NCBI GenBank assembly: GCA_963971305.1 | Contig: OZ020314.1 | Span: 1,364,001-1,428,000, forward strand | DNA from: Arcuatula senhousia | Lineage: Eukaryota > Mollusca > Bivalvia > Mytilida > Mytilidae | Direction of reading: 5' to 3' | DNA length: 64,000 nt | Part shown: one piece after another, positions 1 to 11,240 of the stretch | How positions within the stretch are numbered: the stretch's first letter is position 1 | How the letters are laid out: each line of letters begins with the position of its first letter | Made by a program: the position numbers and the translations under genes | The notes under the pieces: generated by a model | Told to the model about the DNA's origin: nothing | Seen by the model: only the letters and a program-made list of their open reading frames with translations | Databases searched by the model: none

Positions 1-1789
1 TTATTTTTTGCCTAGAAATTTTTACAATTTTCGTTTTATAATATTACTATTTTCAACATTTAGTTGCATTCAAAGCATGCGAAGATGTAAAAAAAATCGT
101 ACATTGTTATTTTGACTTTTTTCTAAGTGTGACCAAAAGGCAAACTGGACTCATCCTTTTTTTGTATTTTTAGTCTTGGGCCAATGCAAGATGGCGAGCA
201 GCGACTTATGGTCATGCTGAAGACTGCTGGCTGTTTTCCATTGTGATTTTTTAAATTCCCGTTTTTTTATGTTGGTTGTGTCACGTACAATTATTCCACA
301 TCTATTTATCGTCTACTTTAATGGTTATCATTTGTCAGATCAGCCTATGATTTTGAAGTATATACTATTATATGAAATAAGTTTAAACCCAATGTAGATC
401 TCATTATGAAAATTTGCAATGTACATGTATGCCTTTAGATTTTTTACGTTTAATAGCAATAAATTATATTATAACTCAAACAGGGCCAGATCCAGAATTT
501 TTTGAAAGGGGTTGGTCCACAGAAAGTCCGCTGTGGACGAATGACGAAAAGGGGGTGGTTCCAGACAAATTTTGCAGAATTCCTGCACGTTACTTGCGAA
601 ATTTTTTGCGGAAAGGAGGAAAATTCCAACCTCGAAACCCCTTCCCCCCCCCCCCCCGCATCCGCAACTGCTCAAATATTTTTGATTGTCACCTATTCAA
701 AGATTGTCCCTCCTTTATGATAGAGACTAAAACAAACTTATACAGGAACGTTGCAATCTATGTTCCGCACACAGGGGGTTGGATTCTCGTCATTTATATT
801 GACTTAAAAAAAAATCGACTCCCTACTCTATAATCCAAGCCCCTGTGGTTCCGCACAGTTAAAATTATTTTCTGACATGTTTGTAAGACAAGTGTGGCGA
901 CTTTGGTCTCTGTGTGGTGAATCGACAAAATTGTCAAGCAATGATAACATTTTCGAACAACCAATAACTTGTGACAAATAAGTTTATTTTTCCGGATCCC
1001 GCAATAGCTATGTGAGAAATACATAAAATTATTCATCCTTATTAAAATGACCTAGATCAAGACAGACGAATGACCCAATGTGGCTATTTTGTCATTTTCT
1101 AAAAATCAATAAAATGCTTGAATTGTGTGTGTCTGATTGACCTATATTTCTGTCTGTGATAATCACGTGGTGATAATAAACTATCTTCAATGAATTAACA
1201 TTTTGCAGTCAAAAATTTATAAAGAAAGTACGCTTAAACATGTGCACAACCTGATAAAGTACGCTACATGATCTAGTTGAATCGCATTGTTGCTTTAAAA
1301 CACCGCCAAATAAAAGCATGAAATACGAAGATGCTGTGTACAACTTTTTTGCATGATTAACTTATTTTTGGTGTCCGATTAGTATTTTTGTCCTTTAAAA
1401 CTTTATTCAATTAAGTAAATTTTCGCAATCCAAAATCAAATATCCATTTATACGCTAAAGTTACGCAAGATTTGCTACACTGACTAAAATATAATCCGAA
1501 GCGGAACACATAATCTACTGGTCGCGGCCATATTGTCTTGATGGGAAGTCGAAGATTGAGAATCCGAATATAGCCACCGAGTGAAAAGTGAAAGTATGTA
1601 CATTGCAAAGAGCTTTTGTAAATATAGAAACGACGGAAACAAACGACCTAATTGATGTATCGCTGACAATCTTTTTATAATAGGTAGTAATAAAGGTAAT
1701 TTTGGTAAGATTTGATCAAAACTGCTAATATTGTTTGCAAAAAATAATACTTATTTATTACCTTTGTAAACCCAAATGTTTGTTAACAG
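1..1789. other. Upstream intron or intergenic sequence
   Basis: AT-rich. 470-700 resembles an old interspersed repeat (AGATCCAGAATTTTTTGAAA to a run of C residues at about 643-657). Short frames here have no protein-like features. An upstream exon of the membrane-protein gene may be hidden but I could not identify it. Confidence 0.4.
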
Positions 1790-1902
1790 ATTGTTTAAAA
1801 ATGGAAATGGAGCAATTTCATTGGATGCAGCCAACTTTCACTGCATATATCAATCAGATGAGAGAATGTATGACCACAAAAATCCTTCTAGATCTGCCAA
1901 GG
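1790..1902 (+). CDS. Probable internal exon of a membrane-protein gene
   Basis: The acceptor TTTGTTAACAG ends at 1789 and a donor AAGG|GTGAAG at 1902. The open frame LFKNGNGAISLDAANFHCIY followed by QSDERMYDHKNPSRSAK has a protein-like composition and one Cys. It enters with one base left over and leaves in phase 1; its last G with AT of exon 7827 makes GAT (Asp), continuing directly into the membrane segment. If the donor is not used, the frame stops at TAG 1917-1919 after six more codons. No family was recognised. The call rests on phase match and composition alone. Confidence 0.5.
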
Positions 1903-2933
1903 GTGAAGATGAGAGATAGCGGTTCGTAACCCTTGGCTAGCGAAGATGGCTATGATTAAGCTTTTTATATCAAAAATAGGGGATGGTTGTGCCCTTTGAT
2001 TATTTCATTAGTACATATGCAATTATGTCTGCAGTTTGCTAATTAACCTAATTAATTAATCCGGAAACCCTGTATTCATCATCATTTCAGAATTACCCCC
2101 ATTTTTAGAAATGTTTGAAATTATTTCCCCTGTTTTCTGACAATTACAAAAAAAAACCCCACAAAACTTGATTGCGGTAACGAAGTGGACAAAAATACAA
2201 GATAGATTTAAACTAGATTGGATATTTGTTTAATTTACAGATTTAGTAATAAACAATAAAAGATAATAAACATAAAACTTATTTAGAGTTAAATATACCG
2301 TAGAAATATTAATTTGCCAATAGCATAACCATGAAAGGTCATACAAATTCAATATTTTTATTGTATGGTCTATTTTTTAAAGCAAAGCAACGATTGTATT
2401 TCCCGCGAATTCTGGTTTTTGTTTCTGGTGGTGTTTAATTTTCACAACTTATTCGATATGCCAGGGCTTGTACAAATTTTTCTGATTTTTGAGCAGAGCT
2501 CTATGTAGTCATAAAGCTATCTGATTTTTGAGTTTTTTTATCGTCTAGACAGGGATAATCGGTCAGACAATATTCCTACTAGAGGATCTATTAAAGAATA
2601 TTCATCGTGTATAATTATTGTTTCAATGTTTTAAATGTTATACAGGTTATCTTAACTAAGAGGTACATCTTTATACCCCTATAAATAAATACTATATAAA
2701 TGTGCATTACATTCATATATCGATACACTAAAGTTGGTGTACACTTTGGCATTGTTGACCTTTTACCTTTACTTTAATCAATACATCATATATATACAAA
2801 TGGATGGAGCTAAATTACGGATTTCATAACAAATGTTTAAGTAGACGGAGCCAATGAACAAAATTGATATGTTTCAAGTTGGTGAAAAACAGATCGTTCT
2901 TTATTTAAGTGCTAAAATTTAGCTCTGCTTTTT
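1903..2933. other. Intron sequence before the minisatellite
   Basis: AT-rich sequence with nothing recognised until the repeat-family hairpin at 2934. Confidence 0.5.
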
Positions 2934-2977
2934 AGCTCACCTGGACCGAAGGTCCATAAGAGCTATTGCCATCACAG
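2934..2977 (+). mobile_element. Isolated 5' end of a hairpin-ended element
   Basis: AGCTCACCTGGACCGAAGG begins the 5' hairpin (2934-2964, GGACC/GGTCC stem), followed by ATTGCCATCAC. After that, where other copies continue with TTGGC, the 76-bp minisatellite begins. No matching 3' hairpin lies at the far end of the array. Confidence 0.85.
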
Positions 2978-5900
2978 GGACTGTGGATCTATAACTTTCA
3001 GTCTACTTTAGGTCAGACGTTATCGTACAATGAGAATGTTTTTATTATTACAAGGACTGTGGATCTATAACTTTCAGTCTACATTAGGTCAGACGTTATC
3101 GTACAATGAGAATGTTTTTATTATTACAGGGACTGTGGATCTATAACTTTCAGTCTACATTAGATCAGACGTTATCGTACAATGAGAATGTTTTTATTAT
3201 TACAGGGACTGTGGATCTATAACTTTCAGTCTACATTAGATCAGATGTTATCGTACAATGAGAATGTTTTAATTATTACAGGGACTGTGGATCTATAACT
3301 TTCAGTTTACATTAGATCAGACGTTATCGTACAATGAGAATGTTTTTATTATTACAGGGACTGTGGATCTATAACTTTCAGTCTACATTAGATCAGACGT
3401 TATCGTACAATGAGAATGTTTTTATTATTACAGGGACTATGGATCTATAACTTTCAGTCTACATTAGATCAGACGTTATCGTACAATGAGAATGTTTTTT
3501 TATTACAGGGACTGTGGATCTATTACTTTCAGTCTACATTAGATCAGACGTTATCGTACAATGAGAATGTTTTTATTATTACAGGGACTGTGGATCTATA
3601 ACTTTCAGTCTACATTAGATCAGATGTTATCGTACAATGAGAATGTTTTTATTATTACAGGGACTATGGATCTATAACTTTCAGTCTACATTAGATCAGA
3701 TGTTATCGTACAATGAGAATGTTTTATTATTACAGGGACTGTGGATCTATAACTTTCAGTCTACATTAGATCAGACGTTATCGTACAATGAGAATGTTTT
3801 ATTATTACAAGGACTGTGGATCTATAACTTTCAGTCTACATTAGGTCAGACGTTATCGTAAAATGAGAATGTTTTTATTATTACAGGGACTATGGATCTA
3901 TAACTTTCAGTCTACATTAGGTCAGACGTTATCGTACAATGAGAATATTTTTATTATTACAGGGACTGTGGATCTATAACTTTCAGTCTACATTAGGTCA
4001 GACGTTATCGTACAATAAGAATGTTTTTATTATTACAGGAACTGTGGATCTATAACTTTCAGTCTACATTAGATCAGACGTTATCGTACCATGAGAATGT
4101 TTTTACTATTACAGGGACTGTGGATCTATAACTTTCAGTCTACATTAGATCAGATGTTATCGTACAATGAGAATGTTTTTATTATTACAGTGACTGTGGA
4201 TCTATAACTTTCAGTCTACATTAGGTCAGACATTATCGTACAATGAGAATGTTTTTATTATTACAGTGACTGTGGATCTATAACTTTCAGTCTACATTAG
4301 GTCAGACATTATCGTACAATGAGAATGTTTTTATTATTACAGGGACTCTGGATCTATAACTTTCAGTCTACATTAGATCAGACGTTATCGTACAATGAGA
4401 CTGTTTTTATTATTACAGGGACTGTGGATCTATAACTTTCAGTCTACTTTAGGTCAGACGTTATCGTACAATGAGAATGTTTTTATTATTACAAGGACTG
4501 TGGATCTATAACTTTCAGTCTACATTAGGTCCGACGTTATCGTACAATGAGAATGTTTTTATTATTACAGGGACTGTGGATCTATAACTTTCAGTCTACA
4601 TTAGATCAGACGTTATCGTACAATGAGAATGTTTTTATTATTACAGGGACTGTGGATCTATAACTTTCAGTCTACATTAGATCAGATGTTATCGTACAAT
4701 GAGAATGTTTTTATTATTACAGGGACTGTGGATCTATAACTTTCAGTTTACATTAGATCAGACGTTATCGTACAATGAGAATGTTTTTATTATTACAGGG
4801 ACTGTGGATCTATAACTTTCAGTCTACATTAGATCAGACGTTATCGTACAATGAGAATGTTTTTATTATTACAGGGACTATGGATCTATAACTTTCAGTC
4901 TACATTAGATCAGACGTTATCGTACAATGAGAATGTTTTTATTATTACAGGGACTGTGGATCTATTACTTTCAGTCTACATTAGATCAGACGTTATCGTA
5001 CAATGAGAATGTTTTTATTATTACAGGGACTGTGGATCTATAACTTTCAGTCTACATTAGATCAGACGTTATCGTACAATGAGAATGTTTTTATTATTAC
5101 AGGGACTGTGGATCTATAACTTTCAGTCTACATTAGATCAGACATTATCGTATAATGAGAATGTTTTTATTATAACAGGGACTGTGGATCTATAACTTTC
5201 AGTCTACATTAGATCAGATGTTATCGTACAATGAAAATGTTTTTATTATTACAGGGACTATGGATCTATAACTTTCAGTCTTCATTAGATCAGATGTTAT
5301 CGTACAATGAGAATGTTTTTTTATTACAGGGACTGTGGATCTATTACTTTCAGTCTACATTAGATCAGACGTTATCGTACAATGAGAATGTTTTTATTAT
5401 TACAGGGACTGTGGATCTATAACTTTCAGTCTACATTAGATCAGATGTTATCGTACAATGAGAATGTTTTTATTATTACAGGGACTATGGATCTATAACT
5501 TTCAGTCTACATTAGATCAGATGTTATCGTACAATGAGAATGTTTTTATTATTACAGGAACTGTGGATCTATAACTTTCAGTCTACATTAGATCAGACGT
5601 TATCGTACAATGAGAATGTTTTATTATTACAAGGACTGTGGATCTATAACTTTCAGTCTACATTAGGTCAGACGTTATCGTAAAATGAGAATGTTTTTAT
5701 TATTACAGGGACTATGGATCTATAACTTTCAGTCTACATTAGGTCAGACGTTATCGTACAATGAGAATATTTTTATTATTACAGGGACTGTGGATCTATA
5801 ACTTTCAGTCTACATTAGGTCAGACATTATCGTACAATGAGAATGTTTTTATTATTACAGGGACTCTGGATCTATAACTTTCAGTCTACATTAGATCAGA

Positions 5901-7820
5901 CGTTATCGTACAATGAGACTGTTTTTATTATTACAGGGACTGTGGATCTATAACTTTCAGTCTACATTAGGTCAGATGTTATCGTACAATGAGAATGTTT
6001 TTATTATTACAGGGACTGTGGATCTATAACTTTCAGTCTACATTAGGTCAGATGTTATCGTACAATGAGAATGTTTTTATTATTACAGGGACTGTAGATC
6101 TATAACTTTCAGTCTACATTAGGTCAGACATTATCGTACAATGAGAATGTTTTTATTATTACAGGGACTGTTGATCTATAACTTTCAGTCTACATTAGGT
6201 CAGACATTATCGTACAATGAGAATGTTTTTATTATTACAGGGACTGTGGATCTATAACTTTCAGTCTACATTAGATCAGATGTTATCGTACAATGAGAAT
6301 GTTTTTATTATTACAGTACTGTGGATCTATAACTTTCAGTCTACATTAGATCAGATGTTATCGTACAATGAGAATGTTTTCATTATTACAGGGACTGTGG
6401 ATCTATAACTTTCAGTCTACATTAGATCAGACATTATCGTACAATGAGAATGTTTTTATTATTACAGGGACTGTGGATCTATAACTTTCAGTCTACATTA
6501 GATCAGACATTATCGTACAATGAGAATGTTTTTATTATTACAGGGACTGTGGATCTATAACTTTCAGTCTACATTAGATCAGATGTTATCGTACAATGAG
6601 AATGTTTTCATTATTACAGGGACTGTGGATCTATAACTTTCATTCTACATTAGATCAGACGTTATCGTACAATGAGACTGTTTTTATTATTACAGGGACT
6701 CTGGATCTATAACTTTCAGTCTACATTAGATCAGACGTTATCGTACAATGAGAATGTTTTTATTATTACAGGGACTGTGGATCTATAACTTTCAGTCTAC
6801 ATTAGATCAGACGTTATCGTACAATGAGAATGTTTTTATTATCACAGGGACTGTTGATCTATAACTTTCAGTCTACATTAGATCAGACGTTATCGTACAA
6901 TGAGAATGTTTTTATTATTACAGGGACTGTGGATCTATAACTTTCAGTCTACATTAGATCAGATGTTATGGTACAATGAGAATGTTTTTATTATTACAGG
7001 AACTGTGGATCTATAACTTTCAGTCTACATTAGATCAGATGTTATTGTACAATGAGAATGTTTTTATTATTACAGTACTGTGGATCTATAACTTTCAGTC
7101 TACATTAGATCAGACGTTATCGTACAATGAGAATGTTTTTATTATTACAGGGACTGTGGATCTATAACTTTCAGTCTACATTAGATCAGACGTTATCGTA
7201 CAATGAGAATGTTTTTATTATTACAGGGACTGTGGATCTATAACTTTCAGTCTACATTAGGTCAGACGTTATCGTACAATGAGAATGTTTTATTATTACA
7301 GGGACTGTGGATCTATAACTTTCAGTCTACATTAGGTCAAACGTTATCGTACAATGAGAATGTTTTTATTATTACAGAGACTGTGGATCTATAACTTTCA
7401 GTCTACATTAGGTCAGACGTTATCGTACAATGAGAATGTTTTTATTATTACAGGGACTGTTGATCTATAACTTTCAGTCTACATTAGGTCAGACGTTATC
7501 GTACAATGAGAATGTTTTTATTATTACAGAGACTGTGGATCTATAACTTTCAGTCTATATTAGGTCAGACGTTATCGTACAATGAGAATGTTTTTATTAT
7601 TACAGGGACTGTTGATCTATAACTTTCAGTCTACATTAGATCAGACGTTATCGTACAATGAGAATGTTTTATTATTACAGGGACTGTGGATCTATAACTT
7701 TCAGTCTACATTAGATCAGACGTTATCGTACAATGACAATGTTTTTATTATTACAGGGACTGTGGATCTATAACTTTCAGTCTACATTAGGACAGACATT
7801 ATCGTACAATGAAAATGTTT
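2978..7820 (+). repeat. 76-bp minisatellite, about 64 units
   Basis: The unit runs GGGACTGTGGATCTATAACT, TTCAGTCTACATTAGATCAG, ACGTTATCGTACAATGAGAA, TGTTTTTATTATTACA. Common variants are GATCAG/GGTCAG, ACG/ATG/ACA before TTATCG, and a shorter T run. It lies wholly in the intron between exons 1790-1902 and 7827-7930. Diagnostic rare variants recur at a constant offset of 1441 bases, showing a block duplication. Short plus-strand frames of 63 residues are by-products. Confidence 0.97.
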
Positions 7821-7826
7821 TACAAG

Positions 7827-7930
7827 ATGTCTGGGTCTTGGTTAGTTGGATTGTTTCAGCCATTCCTTACATAGCAATTCCAGCTGCAGTTCTACATAGT
7901 TGTATGTCATATGATGGGTCGTGTAGCGAG
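7827..7930 (+). CDS. Exon encoding a transmembrane segment
   Basis: The acceptor TTTTACAAG ends at 7826 directly after the 76-bp array, and the donor GAG|GTATGT follows 7930. Read in phase 1-0 it encodes DVWVLVSWIVSAIPYIAIPA, then AVLHSCMSYDGSCSE: about 22 hydrophobic residues followed by a short Cys-bearing loop. The other two frames hit stops. It continues in phase 0 into exon 8443-8643. The two Cys here and one in the next exon could form disulfides if the loop is outside the cell; topology is not determined by the visible part. Confidence 0.65.
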
Positions 7931-8442
7931 GTATGTGATAAAAGGCTTTATTACATAATAGATATAAAAAATTGAGATTTTCAAGTGAAGAGACATTGTT
8001 AATATCAATCAGTGAAATAACTAATAATTCAGGACACTCCATTTACAGAAAGTGCTATTAACCATTTATGCCTAAAACTTGAATAATAATTATATATTTG
8101 GCGGAATCTCACTGAATGTAAAAGCTGGGTTATTAAATGGTGCGCGGTGGGCGGGCGGGCAGGCCGGCATGGAAGAAATTTGGGTAACAGTTTTCTCAGC
8201 AACTACTTATTACAGCCACTTGATATTTGGTATACAGCTTATGGGTGGTGTCATTATGCAGGATTCGATTTCAGGCCTGTGGCTCACATACTTTCTGTTA
8301 AACAAAATCTGGTCGTTTTTGACTTTGATAGTTTTTTTTCAGTTAATAGATACACTTGAGACAGTCAAACTTCCTGTTCTTCACAGTATTGAGATGGTCC
8401 CTATGTTTACATGTAATAAGGTGTTTTCTTGTATTTTGACAG
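7931..8442. other. Last intron of the membrane-protein gene
   Basis: GTATGT donor at 7931 and a pyrimidine-rich acceptor ending at 8442. It contains a short GC-rich stretch (8142-8170, GGTGGGCGGGCGGGCAGG). Open frames that cross it are not supported by phase. Confidence 0.6.
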
Positions 8443-8643
8443 AAAGTTCACTACCTGATGTGTGGCTCTGACGAAGACGACAGACGGGAGGACTATGATG
8501 GTTACTATCCCGCCCCAGAACCGACAGCTCCCCCCTACTACATGGACAACAATGATTACCTCTACCCAATGAATGATCTGGCTAAAAACTACGATCCCGA
8601 GCTGGAACCCCTAAATACAAATCTCAGACATACAAATATGTGA
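8443..8643 (+). CDS. Last exon: acidic, Tyr/Pro-rich C-terminal tail with a PPxY motif
   Basis: The acceptor TTGTATTTTGACAG ends at 8442 and the exon is in phase 0. It encodes 66 residues and a TGA at 8641-8643: KVHYLMCGSDEDDRREDYDG, then YYPAPEPTAPPYYMDNNDY, ending LNTNLRHTNM. APPYY fits PPxY, the usual ligand of WW domains such as those of Nedd4-type ubiquitin ligases. With the preceding exon this gives one membrane segment and a cytoplasm-like tail, a plan shared by several single-pass adaptor families such as the Shisa group; similarity to any of them was not established. The N-terminal part of the gene is not identified. Confidence 0.72.
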   Translation, partial: KVHYLMCGSDEDDRREDYDGYYPAPEPTAPPYYMDNNDYLYPMNDLAKNYDPELEPLNTNLRHTNM

Positions 8644-8663
8644 AAGTGAATTTATATCACTTA

Positions 8664-9065
8664 TTAAAAAGTGAAAGAAGAATCTACTTTGTCTATTATT
8701 GTAATTAAAAAGAAACTGTAATCGACTTTGTCTACCATTTACAATAAAGTAAAAGTAGGATCTATTATAAATAATTTAAGACAAACATGAAAGTAGAATT
8801 CAATATCCTATTACTTGGCCTAAAGTGAAAGAAGAGACTATTTTATAGTATATTTAAATCAAAAGTGAAAGTAGAGGCTACTTTTCAGTCTATTTACATT
8901 AAAGTGAAAGTAGAGACTACTTTTCAGTCTATTTACATTAAGGTGAAAGTAGAGACTACTTTTCAGTCTATTTACATTAAAGTGAAAGTAGAGACTACTT
9001 TTCAGTCTATTTTCATTAAGGTGAAAGTAGAGCCTTCTTTTCAGTCTATTTATATTACAGTGAAA
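8664..9065 (+). repeat. 39-bp tandem repeat in the 3' UTR
   Basis: The clearest units (about 8862-9060) follow AAAGTGAAAGTAGAGACTAC-TTTTCAGTCTATTTACATT. Further diverged units run back to about 8664, within 25 bases of the stop codon. About ten units in total. Since 39 is a multiple of three, short frames stay open through it on both strands; they are not genes. Confidence 0.85.
8743..8748 (+). promoter_or_regulatory. Candidate polyadenylation signal (proximal)
   Basis: AATAAA 100 bases after the stop codon of the membrane-protein gene, inside the diverged part of the 39-bp repeat. Using it would remove most of the repeat from the mRNA. Confidence 0.4.
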
Positions 9066-9368
9066 ATGAAAGTGAAACTGTACTGGTAGAAAGTGAAAAC
9101 AACATAACAAAGTCTTGAAAGTGAATGTTAATGTCTGCTGGTATCTTGGAAATAATTTTAGAGTTTTCAAGGAGTTAAAAATGTTATGAAACCTTTATAT
9201 GAAAGAAGATTTATAATCATGCAAATAATGAAATTGGATAGAGACAAAAATATAAAATTGGAACAAATTGATATTGCTTGATATTAAAATGTGAAAGTAA
9301 AATCTATTTATATTTCTGAAATATTAAAAGTAAAGATCTTGCATACATTGTCTATGAAACCTATCCCC

Positions 9369-9374
9369 AATAAA
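9369..9374 (+). promoter_or_regulatory. Candidate polyadenylation signal (distal)
   Basis: AATAAA followed within about ten bases by TTGTTGTTGTTG, a plausible GT-rich downstream element. Using it gives a 3' UTR of about 0.75 kb that contains the 39-bp repeats. Confidence 0.45.
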
Positions 9375-9755
9375 CATTTGTTGTTGTTGATAACCTTACC
9401 ATTACTTAAGATTTAAGTGAACTTTGTGATGTTCATTATATACATAGGGTATAAATGAGTAGGGTATAAATGAGTTCACCTAGAAATTTATGATTTTGTG
9501 TGTTATAAAAGTTTTAATAATGTGATGGAGCTACATGTTTATATATTTACAATGTCACAGAAATCTTTAAATCTAAGGAAAAATGTTCAGTAATTACAAA
9601 AGTTTGGTATATTATTAATACTGCGCTTTCATTTTTTTTCTTGGATTGTTAAATGTGTCATTCTGAATTTTGCACTATGTAAAGCAATGTACAATTTTTA
9701 TTTCATGGGGCAACACCACCCACAAAATTGATACGCCACGAAAAATTATTAATCA

Positions 9756-10040
9756 CAGGGTTCCCACGCCATCCTTGAATTCAAGGAAACCTGGAAAAGT
9801 CCTTGAATTTCATTTCAATGTTCAAAAAGCTGAAAAAATCCTTGAATTTTATCAAATATCCTTGAAAAACCCTGGAATTTTGTAATATGCAGATTTGTTG
9901 ATGTTGATAAAAAAGGCCGAAAAATATTGAATTTAAAAAAATTTTGAGGACTATTTTGATCCTTGAAAATGACCTCAATACCCTTGAAAAGTCCTGGAAA
10001 AACCCTTGAGTTTTGTGTCCAAAAAATAGTGGGAACCCTG
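9756..10040. mobile_element. MITE-like element with CAGGGTTCCCAC termini
   Basis: Perfect 12-base terminal inverted repeats (CAGGGTTCCCAC at 9756-9767, GTGGGAACCCTG at 10029-10040). The interior repeats CCTTGAA and its complement many times (GTCCTTGAATTTCATTTC, CCTTGAAAAGTCCTGG). No clear target-site duplication was seen. Elements of this appearance are widespread in animal genomes, from memory. Confidence 0.8.
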
Positions 10041-10139
10041 TAAACAGCAGTAGATGATTGTTTGTCTTTGTATTAAGATTTTTTTCTGACTTTTATGTTT
10101 ATTTACTATAAATACAGGTAGAGCTTGTGTAGATTCAAG

Positions 10140-11023
10140 TATTTGTATTTGGATGTTTGATAGTTTTTTTTGGTTTGTTTATCATTGATATTTGTATTTG
10201 GATGTTTGATAGTTTTTTTGTGGTTTGTTTATCATTGATATTTGTATTTGGATGTTTGATAGTTTTTTGTGGTTTGTTTATCATTGATATTTGTATTTGG
10301 ATGTTTGATAGTTTTTTGTGGTTTGTTTATCATTGATATTTGTATTTGGATGTTTGATAGTATTTTGTGGTTTGTTTATCATTGATATTTGTATTTGGAT
10401 GTTTGATAGTTTTTTGTGGTTTGTTTATCATTGATATTTGTATTTGGATGTTTGATAGTTTTTTGTGGTTTGTTTATCATTGATATTTGTATTTGGATGT
10501 TTGATAGTTTTTTGTGGTTTGTTTATCATTGATATTTGTATTTGGATGTTTGATAGTATTTTGTGGTTTGTTTATCATTGATATTTGTATTTGGATGTTT
10601 GATAGTATTTTGTGGTTTGTTTATCATTGATATTTGTATTTGGATGTTTGATAGTATTTTGTGGTTTGTTTATCATTGATATTTGTATTTGGATGTTTGA
10701 TAGTATTTTGTGGTTTGTTTATCATTGATATTTGTATTTGGATGTTTGATAGTATTTTGTGGTTTGTTTATCATTGATATTTGTATTTGGATGTTTGATA
10801 GTTTTTTGTGGTTTGTTTATCATTGATATTTGTATTTGGATGTTTGATAGTATTTTGTGGTTTGTTTATCATTGATATTTGTATTTGGATGTTTGATAGT
10901 ATTTTGTGGTTTGTTTATCATTGATATTTGTATTTGGATGTTTGATAGTTTTTTGTGGTTTGTTTATCATTGATATTTGTATTTGGATGTTTGATAGGTT
11001 TTTTTGTGGTTTGTTTATCATTG
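10140..11023 (+). repeat. 49-bp minisatellite, about 18 units
   Basis: The unit is TTTGTATTTGGATGTTTGAT, AG-T(5-7)-GTGGTTTG, TTTATCATTGATA. Length varies from 48 to 50 through the T run, and a GTATTTTG/GTTTTTTG variant groups in the middle of the array. One short minus-strand frame at its edge is a by-product. Confidence 0.95.
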
Positions 11024-11099
11024 ATTGATCACAAATAATAATAAGAATACAGTACTTTAAAGATTGTTGTCTCTTAAGAAGCATAATATGTATAAACTT

Positions 11100-11240
11100 T
11101 ATCTTCATGAAATCATAAAGAAATCACAAAGAAATCATAAAGAAAACATAAATAATAAAGAAATCGCATAGAAATCATGAAGAAATTACAAAGAAATCAT
11201 AAAGAATTCACAAATAAATCACTAAAATTAAAGAAATATT
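11100..11240 (+). repeat. Degenerate AAATCATAAAG repeat
   Basis: About a dozen imperfect copies of an 11-12-base word (AAATCATAAAG, AAATCACAAAG, AAATCGCATAG). Confidence 0.7.

Noticed and set aside
1903..1929. Gene end at TAG 1917-1919
   Set aside because: Possible, but the donor at 1903 gives an exact phase match to the membrane exon at 7827, so the stop is more likely intronic. Kept in mind as an alternative isoform.
3410..7773. Repeated ~63-residue plus-strand frames
   Set aside because: By-products of the 76-bp minisatellite; each stops at the TAA in the unit when length variants shift the frame.
8079..8471. 130-residue frame across the last intron of the membrane-protein gene
   Set aside because: It overlaps the acceptor and last exon in a different frame and has no domain or splice support.
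8859..9170. Open frames on both strands through the 39-bp repeat
   Set aside because: The unit length is a multiple of three and the region lies in the 3' UTR of a gene on the plus strand.
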